A stretch of 64,000 nucleotides of DNA from Negativicutes bacterium (GTDB taxonomy: Bacteria; Bacillota_C; Negativicutes; Sporomusales_B; JARLHX01): the NCBI GenBank assembly GCA_031292035.1, contig JARLHX010000375.1, forward strand, positions 248,001 through 312,000. The letters run 5' to 3'. The notes under the pieces were generated by a model. That model worked only from the letters and a program-made list of their open reading frames with translations. It had not been told where the DNA came from and searched no databases. Position numbers and translations under genes: made by a program. Shown in pieces: positions 26,147 to 34,900 of the stretch. Numbering within the stretch: position 1 is the stretch's first letter; each line of letters starts with the position of its first letter.

Positions 26147-26216
26147 AGTATGTATGCTGCTATGTCTCTGTCAATATCGCATTCTTCCATATACGCAAAA
26201 GCCATTTTTAAGTCAA
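26147..26216 (-). promoter_or_regulatory. Two candidate promoters of the transporter gene
   Basis: On the minus strand TTGACT with TATATG (26211-26216 and 26188-26193, spacing 17) and TTGACA with CATACT (26169-26174 and 26147-26152, spacing 16) lie in the gap after dsrC. They suggest that the transporter can be expressed apart from dsrC. Confidence 0.4.
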
Positions 26217-26245
26217 AATATTTTTTTCACAATTACAGCCGAAGA

Positions 26246-26277
26246 TCACGCCACCTTTTGAGTAGCAGGTGGCGTGA
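26246..26277 (-). terminator. Hairpin after dsrC
   Basis: An 11-bp perfect stem (TCACGCCACCT with AGGTGGCGTGA, loop of ten) directly after dsrC. No T run follows on the minus strand, so it may act in mRNA stability rather than as a complete terminator. Confidence 0.55.
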
Positions 26278-26285
26278 CAAGCTTT

Positions 26286-26606
26286 TTAGACGCAGCCGGT
26301 GGGCTTGGGCAGGCCGGCAAGTTTGCAGGCTCCCTTGGCCGGGCCGGAGGGAAAGAGGTCATAGATTTCTTTCAGGGTAAAACCGGTGTCTTTGCAGAGT
26401 TTGCGGATCATTGGTGCGATACCGAACTGCTTGTAATAGTCGCGCAGGTAATGAATGACTTTCCAGTGGGCCTCTGTCAACGCCTCCACGTCTTCAACTT
26501 TGGCGAAAATAGCGACCACATCTTCGTTCCAAGTGTCAGGATCTACCAGAAATCCGTCTTCATCAATTTCAATTTTTTGGCCTTTTGCTTCAATATAATC
26601 CGCCAT
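26286..26606 (-). CDS. dsrC: Sulfur carrier DsrC
   Basis: The 106-residue protein is a full-length DsrC with the flexible C-terminal arm. The two functional cysteines are in place: C105 (penultimate, in PTGCV) and C94, with ten residues between them. This marks a true DsrC rather than a TusE or RspA, which lack one of them. In dissimilatory sulfite reduction DsrAB loads sulfur on DsrC as a trisulfide between these cysteines, which DsrMK then reduces to sulfide. The gene lies 27 bases after dsrK and is preceded by GGAGG. Confidence 0.96.
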   Translation of the reverse strand: MADYIEAKGQKIEIDEDGFLVDPDTWNEDVVAIFAKVEDVEALTEAHWKVIHYLRDYYKQFGIAPMIRKLCKDTGFTLKEIYDLFPSGPAKGACKLAGLPKPTGCV

Positions 26607-26633
26607 AGTTCTACCTCCACGTTATTTTGTAGT

Positions 26634-27968
26634 TTATTCCAGCACCATAGCTTTGCCAAGCAAATCCATTACCCCGCCCATCTTCAGTTCGCCCATGCCG
26701 TAATGCTTCATGACATGCGGCAACTGGGCTTTGCAGATCGAGCAAGGTGCAGCCAGGTAATCCAGATGGCCAAGTTCTTTCACCTGCTCGGCTTTTTTCT
26801 TGCCGAGCTGCATACGAATCTCCATCATCTCATCCATCAAGAGACCTGAGCCGCCGCCGCAACAGTAATTGCGCTCCCGGTTAGGAGTCATCTCGACGAA
26901 TTCGGTCACGCATGCCTTAACGATCTCCCGCGGCTGTTCGCTGATATCACCGGCCCGGGCGTAGTTGCAGGGGTCGTGCAGGGTTACCCGCATAGGCAAC
27001 TTGTTGAGTTTGAATTTCGCCAGGTTCTGATAGGCATATTCCAAGACGTGAACCATCTCGAACGGGGCCGGCCCTGCCGATCCCTCGGTATACATTTTGG
27101 CTGCCCGCCAGCCGTGGCCGCACTCACCCTGGATCACCAGCTTAGCGCCTAAATTGGCAGCAGCCTCGCGAAGGCGTTTGTTCTGTTCTTTCATCACATC
27201 GAGATTGAAAAGCAGGCCGAAATTAGCTGCTTCCAACACGGTTGACGGAATGGTCCAGTTTACGCCGAGATAGTGGAACATCTTGGCAGCGCCAAACATA
27301 GTGTCAATGTTAGAAAAGAAGTCGGCCGAGGAAGGAATATAAAGGATATCCGAATTCGGCTTATCCACCGGGATTTTAATATCCAGTCCGGTTTCTTCCT
27401 TCATTTCGTCTTCCATAAATTCGGCAGAGTCAACCAACGCCGGTTTGGGTATCCCCATATTGTTGCCTGTCTTGGCCATGTTGGCGGCGATCCCGGCCAT
27501 AAACCGCGGCATAACGCCCAACCGAGTCAAAATATGCCTGGCGGCGATAGTAATTTCAGCCGTATCAATGCCGAAAGGACAGTAAACCGCACATCGCCGG
27601 CATTCGTTACACTGATAAAAGTAGGTAACCCATTTGCCGATTGTCTCGGCATCAAAATCCTCTGCGCCGATATAGCGGCCCAGCGTCTTGCCGGTAAAGG
27701 TAAAATAGCGTTTATAGATTTTGCGGAATAAATCCGCCCGGGCGGCAGGAATGTTGTTAAAATCCTCTGTTCCCAGATAGCTGTGACAGGCATTGGCACA
27801 GGCCCCGCATTTGGTGCAAGTCTCCAGCATCACCATCAGCGATCTGGCGAACTTGCGGTAATCATCCATTTCCGCCAGCAGTCTGATCTGCTGGTCTGCC
27901 TCCGCAACCGGCGGAAAGCCAATGGCTTCGGCTTCTTTATCCTTAGCCAAATGTAGCGGTATTTTCAC
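26634..27968 (-). CDS. dsrK: DsrK, iron-sulfur catalytic subunit of DsrMK
   Basis: The 444-residue protein resembles heterodisulfide reductase HdrD. It has two [4Fe-4S] motifs (CTKCGACANACH near residue 52; CNECRRCAVYCP near 125) and a C-terminal half with CCG-type cysteine motifs (LHDPCNYARAG; NYCCGGGSGLL), which bind the special cluster that reduces disulfides. DsrK is thought to reduce the DsrC trisulfide with electrons from DsrM. GTG start, with AAGGGGG eight bases upstream; the gene follows dsrM almost without gap. Length is a little shorter than the usual DsrK of about 540 residues in Desulfovibrio but normal for Gram-positive type loci. Confidence 0.93.
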   Translation of the reverse strand: MKIPLHLAKDKEAEAIGFPPVAEADQQIRLLAEMDDYRKFARSLMVMLETCTKCGACANACHSYLGTEDFNNIPAARADLFRKIYKRYFTFTGKTLGRYIGAEDFDAETIGKWVTYFYQCNECRRCAVYCPFGIDTAEITIAARHILTRLGVMPRFMAGIAANMAKTGNNMGIPKPALVDSAEFMEDEMKEETGLDIKIPVDKPNSDILYIPSSADFFSNIDTMFGAAKMFHYLGVNWTIPSTVLEAANFGLLFNLDVMKEQNKRLREAAANLGAKLVIQGECGHGWRAAKMYTEGSAGPAPFEMVHVLEYAYQNLAKFKLNKLPMRVTLHDPCNYARAGDISEQPREIVKACVTEFVEMTPNRERNYCCGGGSGLLMDEMMEIRMQLGKKKAEQVKELGHLDYLAAPCSICKAQLPHVMKHYGMGELKMGGVMDLLGKAMVLE

Positions 27969-27971
27969 CGG

Positions 27972-28784
27972 TCATACCCCCTTAGTTCCCGCCGGCTGAC
28001 CGGCAGGAGCAGTTGGACTTGAGATAGTTCCGGCAAAGGGCGAGCGCAAAGAAGTTCCAGCCGGAGTGGGATACACCGGCGGCGCCTCCACCAGCATCGC
28101 CCGGTTCACCAGATAACCGGCGAAGTGAAGCATCTTGGAGAAGGGGAAATAGATCAGAAATAGGTTAACCAAAGTAAAGTGCACCACAAAAACCCAGTCA
28201 GTAGGAATCGGCGTCGGGCTCAGGGTGAAGAGACCGCCCAAATAGCTCTTAATCGCCGGAAGATTGACATGGACGGTTGGCAGACGCATATGGTTGCCAG
28301 TAATGACAATGGACAGCAGAAACATAATATCTACATAGTCAGCCGGGTCGGACAAGCGTTTTACCTCCGGCTCAGCAATCCGACGATAGAATAGTACGAT
28401 GAGCGCCACCATCAACACAATACCGGCCGTGGTTCCCAGCACCGCCGACGCAGTTTGGCTGGCCGCCGGCGTCATCCCTACCAGGGTGAACTGATTCATC
28501 AGGTAGTAGATTCCGACGACATGCCCGCCAATGACCATCGCCAAGGCGATGTGAAGCGACCATGCCCACAGCCAAAGAGTCTTGTCGTTGTGAAACAGGC
28601 TCTTGAAAAACAGCAGCTCTGTGCCGACAGCTGTCACCCGGCCGACTCCATCTTTAGGCGCCGGAAAGAGAGTGAGCTGAAACGGCACCGGCACCTTCAA
28701 CCAGCCGATAACCCGATAGGTCACGCCGATCAAAAAAACGCCAGCTGCAATGAAGGGAAGCACCTGCCCGATAAAATATAACAT
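27972..28784 (-). CDS. dsrM: DsrM, membrane cytochrome b subunit
   Basis: The 270-residue protein has five hydrophobic spans like NarI: one near the N-terminus (FIGQVLPFIAAGVFLIG), one with a heme-ligand histidine (LWAWSLHIALAMVIGGHVV), two middle ones, and one near the C-terminus (VFVVHFTLVNLFLIYFPF) with a second histidine. It should bind two b hemes and pass quinol electrons to DsrK. The C-terminal tail is proline-rich. The ATG at 28784 has GGAGG ten bases before it, better than the GTG at 28820. DsrJ, DsrO and DsrP, which add a periplasmic module in many deltaproteobacteria, are absent. Confidence 0.9.
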   Translation of the reverse strand: MLYFIGQVLPFIAAGVFLIGVTYRVIGWLKVPVPFQLTLFPAPKDGVGRVTAVGTELLFFKSLFHNDKTLWLWAWSLHIALAMVIGGHVVGIYYLMNQFTLVGMTPAASQTASAVLGTTAGIVLMVALIVLFYRRIAEPEVKRLSDPADYVDIMFLLSIVITGNHMRLPTVHVNLPAIKSYLGGLFTLSPTPIPTDWVFVVHFTLVNLFLIYFPFSKMLHFAGYLVNRAMLVEAPPVYPTPAGTSLRSPFAGTISSPTAPAGQPAGTKGV

Positions 28785-28820
28785 GTCGCCTAAACCTCCA
28801 ACGCGAAGGTATTGTAGCAC

Positions 28821-28847
28821 GGGAAGAGGCTATGACGGCCTCTTCCC
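28821..28847 (-). other. Hairpin between dsrB and dsrM
   Basis: A perfect ten-bp stem (GGGAAGAGGC with GCCTCTTCCC, loop of seven) in the short gap after dsrB. No T run follows. It may protect the dsrAB part of the mRNA or allow uneven expression of dsrAB over dsrMK. Confidence 0.5.
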
Positions 28848-28859
28848 GGCAGCTAAAAT

Positions 28860-29918
28860 TTAATATTTGAATTGGGTTGATGAGCGGAAGGTGGTCGGAG
28901 CAAAAGTAAAGTCGTCGATGTGCTTTTCGGTGAAAGGCAGGTCGGTCAATGTAAAGAACCGCTCCCAGCCGATCCGGTCGATCCACTCGCCCATCCGTTC
29001 GCCAGCTCTGGCCTGTTTGGCCCAGACTTCTACGAGATGGGTAACCGCGTCGGTGACTTCCGGCCAGCGAGGCGGGTTATTAGGCAGGAAGGGAATGGCC
29101 AGACGGGAAAATTTCGGGGCTGAGCGGGCATTGGAAACTTTGCCGCCGACCCAGATGGAAATGCCGTCATTGGCCGGGTCCATGATCTCCATAGACGGGC
29201 ACATGGTATAGCAGTTGCCGCAGAACATGCACTTTTCTTTGATAACATCCACGCTTTTCAGCTTAGGATTGGGGCGAATGGCGCCGGTAGGACAGGCGGC
29301 GATAACCGAGGGAATCTCGCAACGGGCAGCAACACCCTCATGATTGATCCGCGGAATGGTGCGGTGGATGCCGACAAGGGCGATATCCGAGCAGTGGCAG
29401 GCGCCGCACATGTTGACGCAGCAGGCCACAGCCAAGCGCAGTCTGGCTGGCAGTTTCATGGAAGTGAAATAGCCGTCCAGCTCATCCATCATCGATTTAA
29501 CCAGACCGGAAGCGTCGGTAGCCGGAGTATGGCAGTGAATCCAGCCCTGGGTATGCACCACATTGCTGATCGCGTTGCCGGTACCGCCTACAAGATGACC
29601 ACGGGTTTTCAGTTCTGCTAAAAGCGGCTGCAGTTGGCTTTCGTCGCTGACCAAAAACTCCACGTTATGCCTGGTAGTAAAGCGCAGGTATCCGGCGCAA
29701 TATTTCTCGGCAATATCGCACAACTCTTTGATGAACTCAGTACTAACCAAACGAGCTGAGGCAATACGCACCGAGTAAAGAACATCGCCTGATTCGCTGA
29801 CATGACGCAAAACCCCTGGTTGGGGAATCTCATGGTATTGCCATTTGCCGTAATTGTTGGCAACCACCGGCGGTATCATTGTCCGATAATCAGGAGGTCC
29901 AAAATCTGTTCTAGCCAT
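28860..29918 (-). CDS. dsrB: Dissimilatory sulfite reductase, beta subunit
   Basis: The 352-residue protein has the DsrB core motifs: VHTQGWIHCHTPATDASG in the siroheme-binding half, CCVNMCGACHCSDIA (C-x3-C for the siroheme-coupled [4Fe-4S] cluster), and a ferredoxin insert with CPTGAIRP and CMFCGNCYTMCP. With DsrA it forms the alpha2beta2 enzyme that reduces sulfite by six electrons, with DsrC accepting the product. It overlaps dsrA by eight bases, so the two are coupled. Together the pair is complete and looks functional in the reductive direction. Confidence 0.97.
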   Translation of the reverse strand: MARTDFGPPDYRTMIPPVVANNYGKWQYHEIPQPGVLRHVSESGDVLYSVRIASARLVSTEFIKELCDIAEKYCAGYLRFTTRHNVEFLVSDESQLQPLLAELKTRGHLVGGTGNAISNVVHTQGWIHCHTPATDASGLVKSMMDELDGYFTSMKLPARLRLAVACCVNMCGACHCSDIALVGIHRTIPRINHEGVAARCEIPSVIAACPTGAIRPNPKLKSVDVIKEKCMFCGNCYTMCPSMEIMDPANDGISIWVGGKVSNARSAPKFSRLAIPFLPNNPPRWPEVTDAVTHLVEVWAKQARAGERMGEWIDRIGWERFFTLTDLPFTEKHIDDFTFAPTTFRSSTQFKY

Positions 29919-31104
29919 GTTTCACTACCTCCTCTTCCTGCCAAAAGATATAAGGATTGGAGCGCGGTGCATTCACCATCTGCGGTTTCGGCGTCAAACC
30001 GATGCCGCGCAGGAAATTGCTCATACCGACGCGGTAGATCAGTTCGCCGATCCGCTCGCGGCTCTTGGCATGCTCATCGAAATACTCGGTAATTCTGCTA
30101 ACCAGGTCAAACAATTCGGTATAAGGCGCGTCGACTTTCATGAACGGTACCAGTACCCAACCGATGAACGCCGACTTAACAACCGGCGCCTTGCCGCCGA
30201 TCATAATGGTAGCGCCACGATCAGAGCCCGGCCGGATAGCCTTGGGCATCATATCAATACAGTTCATACAGCGAACACAATCTTCGGAACTGACTGTCAG
30301 TTCCTGTTTCGTTTCGTCCCATTCCAACGCTTTGGTCGGGCACTTGCCAATAACCATGCTCTGAATCTTAAAGCCTTTATTTACGTATTCGCGAACAGCA
30401 TCCTGATTAATTTTGATGGTGTCGCGCCATGTTCCGATAATGGCAAAGTCCGAGCGGGCAGTGGCTGCCGCACAGTCATTGGCACAGGCGGAGCATTTGA
30501 TTTTAAATTTGTAAGGCCAGGCCGGACGATGCAGCGCATCCTGAAAATGACGGGTCACTTCCTGGATAATATCCATACTGTCGATATTAGCAAACTCGCA
30601 ACGGGCCATACCCACACAGCCGGAAGGCGTCCTGAGACCGCCGCCTGAGCCGCCTAAATCCCAGCCTTTTTCACTTAGTTCATCGAAACAGGGCTGCAAA
30701 CTCTCGGTATTGGTGCCCAGCAAAATAATGTCGCCGGTGGAACCGTGCATGTTGGTGAGGCCGCTGCCATACTTGTCCCAGATTTCGCACAGGTCACGCA
30801 GCGCCTTGGTGGTGTAGAAGAACCCAGGCACCTGATTAACCCGCAGAGTGTGGAACTCCTTGACATTGGGGAATTCTTCCGGTTTTGCCGAATACCGGCC
30901 AATTACGCCGCCGCCGTACCCTTTGACTCCGACAATTCCGCCATGTTTCCAGTAGCCGACATGGTCTTCATAGGATAATTCCAGCTGGTTCAACAGATCC
31001 TGCGCGTTTGCCTTGGTCTTGGCAGCCTTCTTGATTTCGGTAACGAAACTAGGCCAAGCGCCTTTTTCCAGGTCATCCAACTTCGGGGTCCGGGATTCTG
31101 CCAT
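29911..31104 (-). CDS. dsrA: Dissimilatory sulfite reductase, alpha subunit
   Basis: The 397-residue protein has the alpha-subunit motifs: TPSGCVGMARCEFAN (C-x5-C) and KIKCSACANDCAAA (C-x2-C-x3-C) for the siroheme-coupled cluster, and a ferredoxin domain with GKCPTKALEW and EDCVRCMNCIDMMP. It also keeps the YWKHGGIVGVKGYGGGVIGR segment near the N-terminus, of which the core is GGIVGVKGYGGG. The ATG at 31104 has GGAGG eight bases before it and gives the usual N-terminus (MAESRTPKLDDLEKG). It is the first catalytic gene of the operon, following a small ferredoxin. Confidence 0.97.
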   Translation of the reverse strand: MAESRTPKLDDLEKGAWPSFVTEIKKAAKTKANAQDLLNQLELSYEDHVGYWKHGGIVGVKGYGGGVIGRYSAKPEEFPNVKEFHTLRVNQVPGFFYTTKALRDLCEIWDKYGSGLTNMHGSTGDIILLGTNTESLQPCFDELSEKGWDLGGSGGGLRTPSGCVGMARCEFANIDSMDIIQEVTRHFQDALHRPAWPYKFKIKCSACANDCAAATARSDFAIIGTWRDTIKINQDAVREYVNKGFKIQSMVIGKCPTKALEWDETKQELTVSSEDCVRCMNCIDMMPKAIRPGSDRGATIMIGGKAPVVKSAFIGWVLVPFMKVDAPYTELFDLVSRITEYFDEHAKSRERIGELIYRVGMSNFLRGIGLTPKPQMVNAPRSNPYIFWQEEEVVKHG

Positions 31105-31131
31105 ACTACTCACCTCCGTAAAAATTTGCAA

Positions 31132-31314
31132 CTAATATTCCTGAACAGTAATTGCCTCGACTGGGCACAGCATTGCACAGCTTTGGCAGCCCAGACAATC
31201 ATCCCCTGTTACTTCGGCTTTGCCATCTACCATCGAGATGATTTTTGCTGGACAGGCCTTGACACACTCGCCGCAGCCTACACACTTATCTGGGTCAATC
31301 GTCACCACGAACAC
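31132..31314 (-). CDS. 2x[4Fe-4S] ferredoxin at the head of the dsr operon
   Basis: The 60-residue ferredoxin has two C-x2-C-x2-C-x3-CP motifs (CVGCGECVKACP and CLGCQSCAMLCP). The GTG at 31314 is chosen because GGGAGG lies eight bases upstream; the open frame would start at 31353 but lacks such a site. It ends 27 bases before dsrA. It is a plausible direct electron donor to DsrAB; the position right in front of dsrA in a Firmicutes-type locus is the only evidence for that partner. Confidence 0.9.
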   Translation of the reverse strand: MFVVTIDPDKCVGCGECVKACPAKIISMVDGKAEVTGDDCLGCQSCAMLCPVEAITVQEY

Positions 31315-31673
31315 ACTGATCACCTCCCCATGTACAGTCAACTTCGCGGGCAAAAAAATGAGGCATCAGAAACAACCAATGCTCAATTTTTTTCTTAAAT
31401 TTCGGGGAAAATAGTACGTGCAAAATTATACATTCTTAGCGTAACAGAATTTTACGACAACGACAAGGGTACGCCGGTTTATCACCATATCACTTTTGTT
31501 TTGCCAGCTATAATCTATTGATTATGCTATAGCTCCAAAAACCACTTTTGGTTGCTGTATTCTTTCTTGTTTCCTGCCGGTTTCCCCTTTTCTTCGTCTG
31601 TTTTTTTTATTTGGATAATATCACTAACTGCCTAAATTTAAAGGAAAAAGCGGGGTTTTCTAGAAAGGTGTAA
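31315..31673. promoter_or_regulatory. Upstream region of the dsr operon with a dyad and a -10 box
   Basis: On the minus strand a TATAAT (31425-31430) lies about 110 bases before the ferredoxin start. No good -35 is 16-18 bases upstream of it, which would fit a promoter that needs an activator. Further upstream at 31506-31534 is a 29-base dyad (AGCTATA, 15 bases, TATAGCT) that could be an operator. There is no gene in the stretch. Confidence 0.45.
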
Positions 31674-31910
31674 ATGAAAGCAAAAACAAGGGGTGGAAAA
31701 CACGTGGGAATGGGTTATTCGCGCAAAGAGCTTGGCAAACTGCACAAACAGTATTACGAGGAACGCATGTCGCGCAATAGCGAAAAAGAAGCTTTTCAAC
31801 GAGCTTTAATGTCGATGCTAAAAGCCATGATCGACGTCATCGATGTCAATAACCAAAAAATGGAAGAAGACGTAAAGGCCTTGCTGAAAAAGAAATCAGA
31901 AGAAAAGTAG
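31674..31910 (+). CDS. Small charged protein, unknown, 78 residues
   Basis: The ATG at 31674 follows AAAGGTG closely; a GTG at 31704 with AAGGGG is another possible start. The sequence is highly charged and helical: an N-terminal basic part (KAKTRGGKHVGMGYSRKEL), a middle that can form an amphipathic helix (MLKAMIDVIDVNNQKMEED), and a lysine-rich end. No cysteine or hydrophobic span is present. A strong terminator follows at once, so it is an independent gene opposite the dsr operon. No family recognised. Confidence 0.6.
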   Translation: MKAKTRGGKHVGMGYSRKELGKLHKQYYEERMSRNSEKEAFQRALMSMLKAMIDVIDVNNQKMEEDVKALLKKKSEEK

Positions 31911-31920
31911 CATGGTAAAA

Positions 31921-31956
31921 AAAAACTGCCCAGAACTTTGGTTCTGGGCAGTTTTT
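31921..31956. terminator. Bidirectional terminator
   Basis: A perfect 16-bp inverted repeat (AAAAACTGCCCAGAAC and its complement, loop TTTG) with A and T runs on both sides. It ends the small plus-strand gene and the minus-strand RND gene. Confidence 0.88.
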
Positions 31957-31959
31957 CTG

Positions 31960-34900
31960 TTATCCGTTAAAGCTTGCCGGCGGCGTCCCCTTACGGCGTT
32001 TTTTGACATATTGCTGCAGATTATCGATTAACAAGTAAACTAGCGGCACAATGATTAGCGTCAGGAAGGTGGAAGTAATCAACCCGCCGATCAGCACCAC
32101 CCCCATGGATGAGCGCAATTCGGCTCCGGCCCCCCAACCCAAAGCAATCGGGGCCATACCCAAAATCATCGCGAAGGTGGTCATCAAGATCGGACGTAAA
32201 CGCACCGCCCCGGCCTCGATAAGGGCCTCAGTGATCTCATGGCCTTTTTCCCGCAACTGATTGGTATAGTCGATCAGCAAAATAGCGTTCTTTGTCACCA
32301 GACCCATTAGCATGATGATACCGATCAAGGACATAATGTTGATGGTCTTGCCAGACAGCAGCAGACCAAGAATCGCCCCGACCAGCGAGAATGGCAAAGA
32401 CAACATGATGGTTAACGGATGAACAAAACTCTCGAATTCGGCCGCCAACACCATATAGATCAGCACAATTGCCAAAATCAGCGCCTTGCTTATTTCCCGG
32501 AACGAGTCCTGCATCGTCTGCGCTTGGCCAACCAATCGATAGGTATAGCCGAAAGGCACATCCATGTTCGGAATAATCGTATTCAGCGCCCTGTCCATAA
32601 CCTCGCCGGAGGAAATCCCGATGGCGTTGCCATAAACAATGACCTGGCGCTGCCGTCCTTCGCGGTCAATCTGGGTCGGTCCGGAAGAAAATTTAACTTC
32701 AGCTATATCCCCCAGCCTTACGAAGGTACCGGATTTGCCGGAAATGCGCAGGTTGGCGACGTCCTCGATGCTCTGCCGGCTATTTTCCGGCAATTGAACG
32801 CGAATATTGTATGCTTTATCGGCGATGGTGAACTGATTCTTCTGTACAATGCCCAGGAAGGCCATCTGAATGGCATTACCGGCGGCGGTGGCATCTACCC
32901 CCACCTGGCCCATCCGCGCCGGGGCAAGGCGGATTTGGACTTCAGGCTCGGACTGGGCACTGGAAACATCCACATCTGCCGTCCCAGGAATTTTACGGAT
33001 TTCGTCAGCAAGCTGAGAGGCAACCGTCCTCAAGACATCCAAATCCGGTCCGCGGAAGGCAATCTGGATGGGCCGCGCGTCGCCACGTCCGACACCCTGG
33101 ACGTTATTTACCGCTACTTTGAGGCCCTGGACCTTACGGAACTTGATCCGCAGATCGTCCATGATATCCATCATCGACTTCGACCGTTGGTCGGACGGGA
33201 TCAGGCGAACACCGATGAATCCTTTGTAAACCGGATTCCGTTGCGATCCGATATTGATAAACGCCGTCTCCAATCCAGGGATGCTGAGGACTTCCTTTTC
33301 AACTGGCCCCACCAGTTCCTTCATTTTTTCCAGAGAGGTGCCAGCAGGCGCCTCCATGGCGATATTGAATTCACCAGAGTCGTACTGGGGCTGAAACTCC
33401 TTGCCGAGGAAGGGCACCAATGCAACATTAATAAACAAGGAAAGGACTGCCAGCGCCACCAGCTTTTTCGGCCGTTTCAGCGCCCAGCCGATAATTGCCT
33501 TGTAATTGTCGCGAAACTTCAAAAATCCGTCTTCCCAAACATCGAGAACCTTCTGGACCCATTTCCCCGGCCCGCGCAGGCTTTCACGATCAACCGGGCT
33601 GATCTTCAGCCAATAGGCTGACAACATCGGCGTGAGGGTAAAGGCGACAAACAATGAAAAAGCAACAGCGAAGGCCACCGTCAAGCCGAACTGCTTGAAA
33701 AATTCGCCGATAACCTCTCCCATATTGCCTACCGGCACGAACACCGCCAGAATGGAAAGGGTGGTAGCCATGACCGCCAGGGCAATTTCGCCTGTCCCCT
33801 CGGCGGCAGCCTCCAGCGGCGGCTTACCATGCTCCATATGGCGAAAAATATTCTCGATAACCACAATAGCATCGTCGATCAGAATCCCGACCGCGAGGCT
33901 GAGGCCCATCAGCGACATGTTGTTCAACGTAAAATGCATGACTTTCATCAGAAAAAAGGTCGCTATGATAGAGGTAGGTATGGCAATGGCGCCGATGATG
34001 GTCGCCCGGGTATTCTGCAAAAATAAGAAGGTAATGAGAACTGCGAGCAGACCGCCAAAAACCAGCGACATCATGACATCGTCGAGATTGTCGTGAATAT
34101 AGCGGGAACTGTCGCGAACAATGGATACCTTGATATCGGGTGGCATCATATCACGTTGCAGTTCGACCATCCGTTTTTTGACTCGTTCGGCCACTTGCAC
34201 GGTATTGGTCCCGGACTGTTTCTGAACTGCGATGAGCACGCTGGGGGTCCCGTCCGTCCTGGCATAGGTGCGCTCTTCTTCAAAGCCGTCCACCACGTCG
34301 GCGACGTCGCGAATTCTGATCGTCTGTAAGCCCTGATTGCCTACAACGATGTTTTTGACATCATCCACCGATTTGTACTGCCCCAGAGTACGCACAGTGA
34401 TCTCGGTGCCTTTTTCGCTGACACGCCCGCCAGGAGTGTCCATGTTTTGGGCATCTAAAATATTGAACATATCTGAAAAACCGATATGGTAGGCTTCCAG
34501 CTTCCGCGGGTCCACATAAACATGGATTTCGCGGGCGGCTGCGCCGAATACGCTGACATCAGCGACGTCGTCCAGTCGCTGGAGTTCGTCCTTGACAATA
34601 TCCCAGGCGATTTTACGAGTTTCGCCCCGGCTACGGGTATCAGATGCCAGGCTGAAATAGACGATGGCCTGGGCGGTGATATCAAAACGCTGCACTGCCG
34701 GTTCATCAATCTGGTCAGGCAATCGCTTGCGGATCCCAGCCACTTTTTCCCGCACATCGTTGGCCGACATCTTGGCGTCTGTTCCGAAAGTGAATTCAAT
34801 GGTTGTCTGGGAAAAACCCTCCAGCGTGACTGATGACAAGGTTTTTATATTTGACACCGAACTGACGGCGTCTTCAATCGGCTTAGTTACCAGAGTTTCC

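Noticed and set aside
32419..33621. 400-codon open frame on the plus strand
   Set aside because: Fully antisense to the RND permease gene; no ribosome-binding site, and the translation has no known domain.
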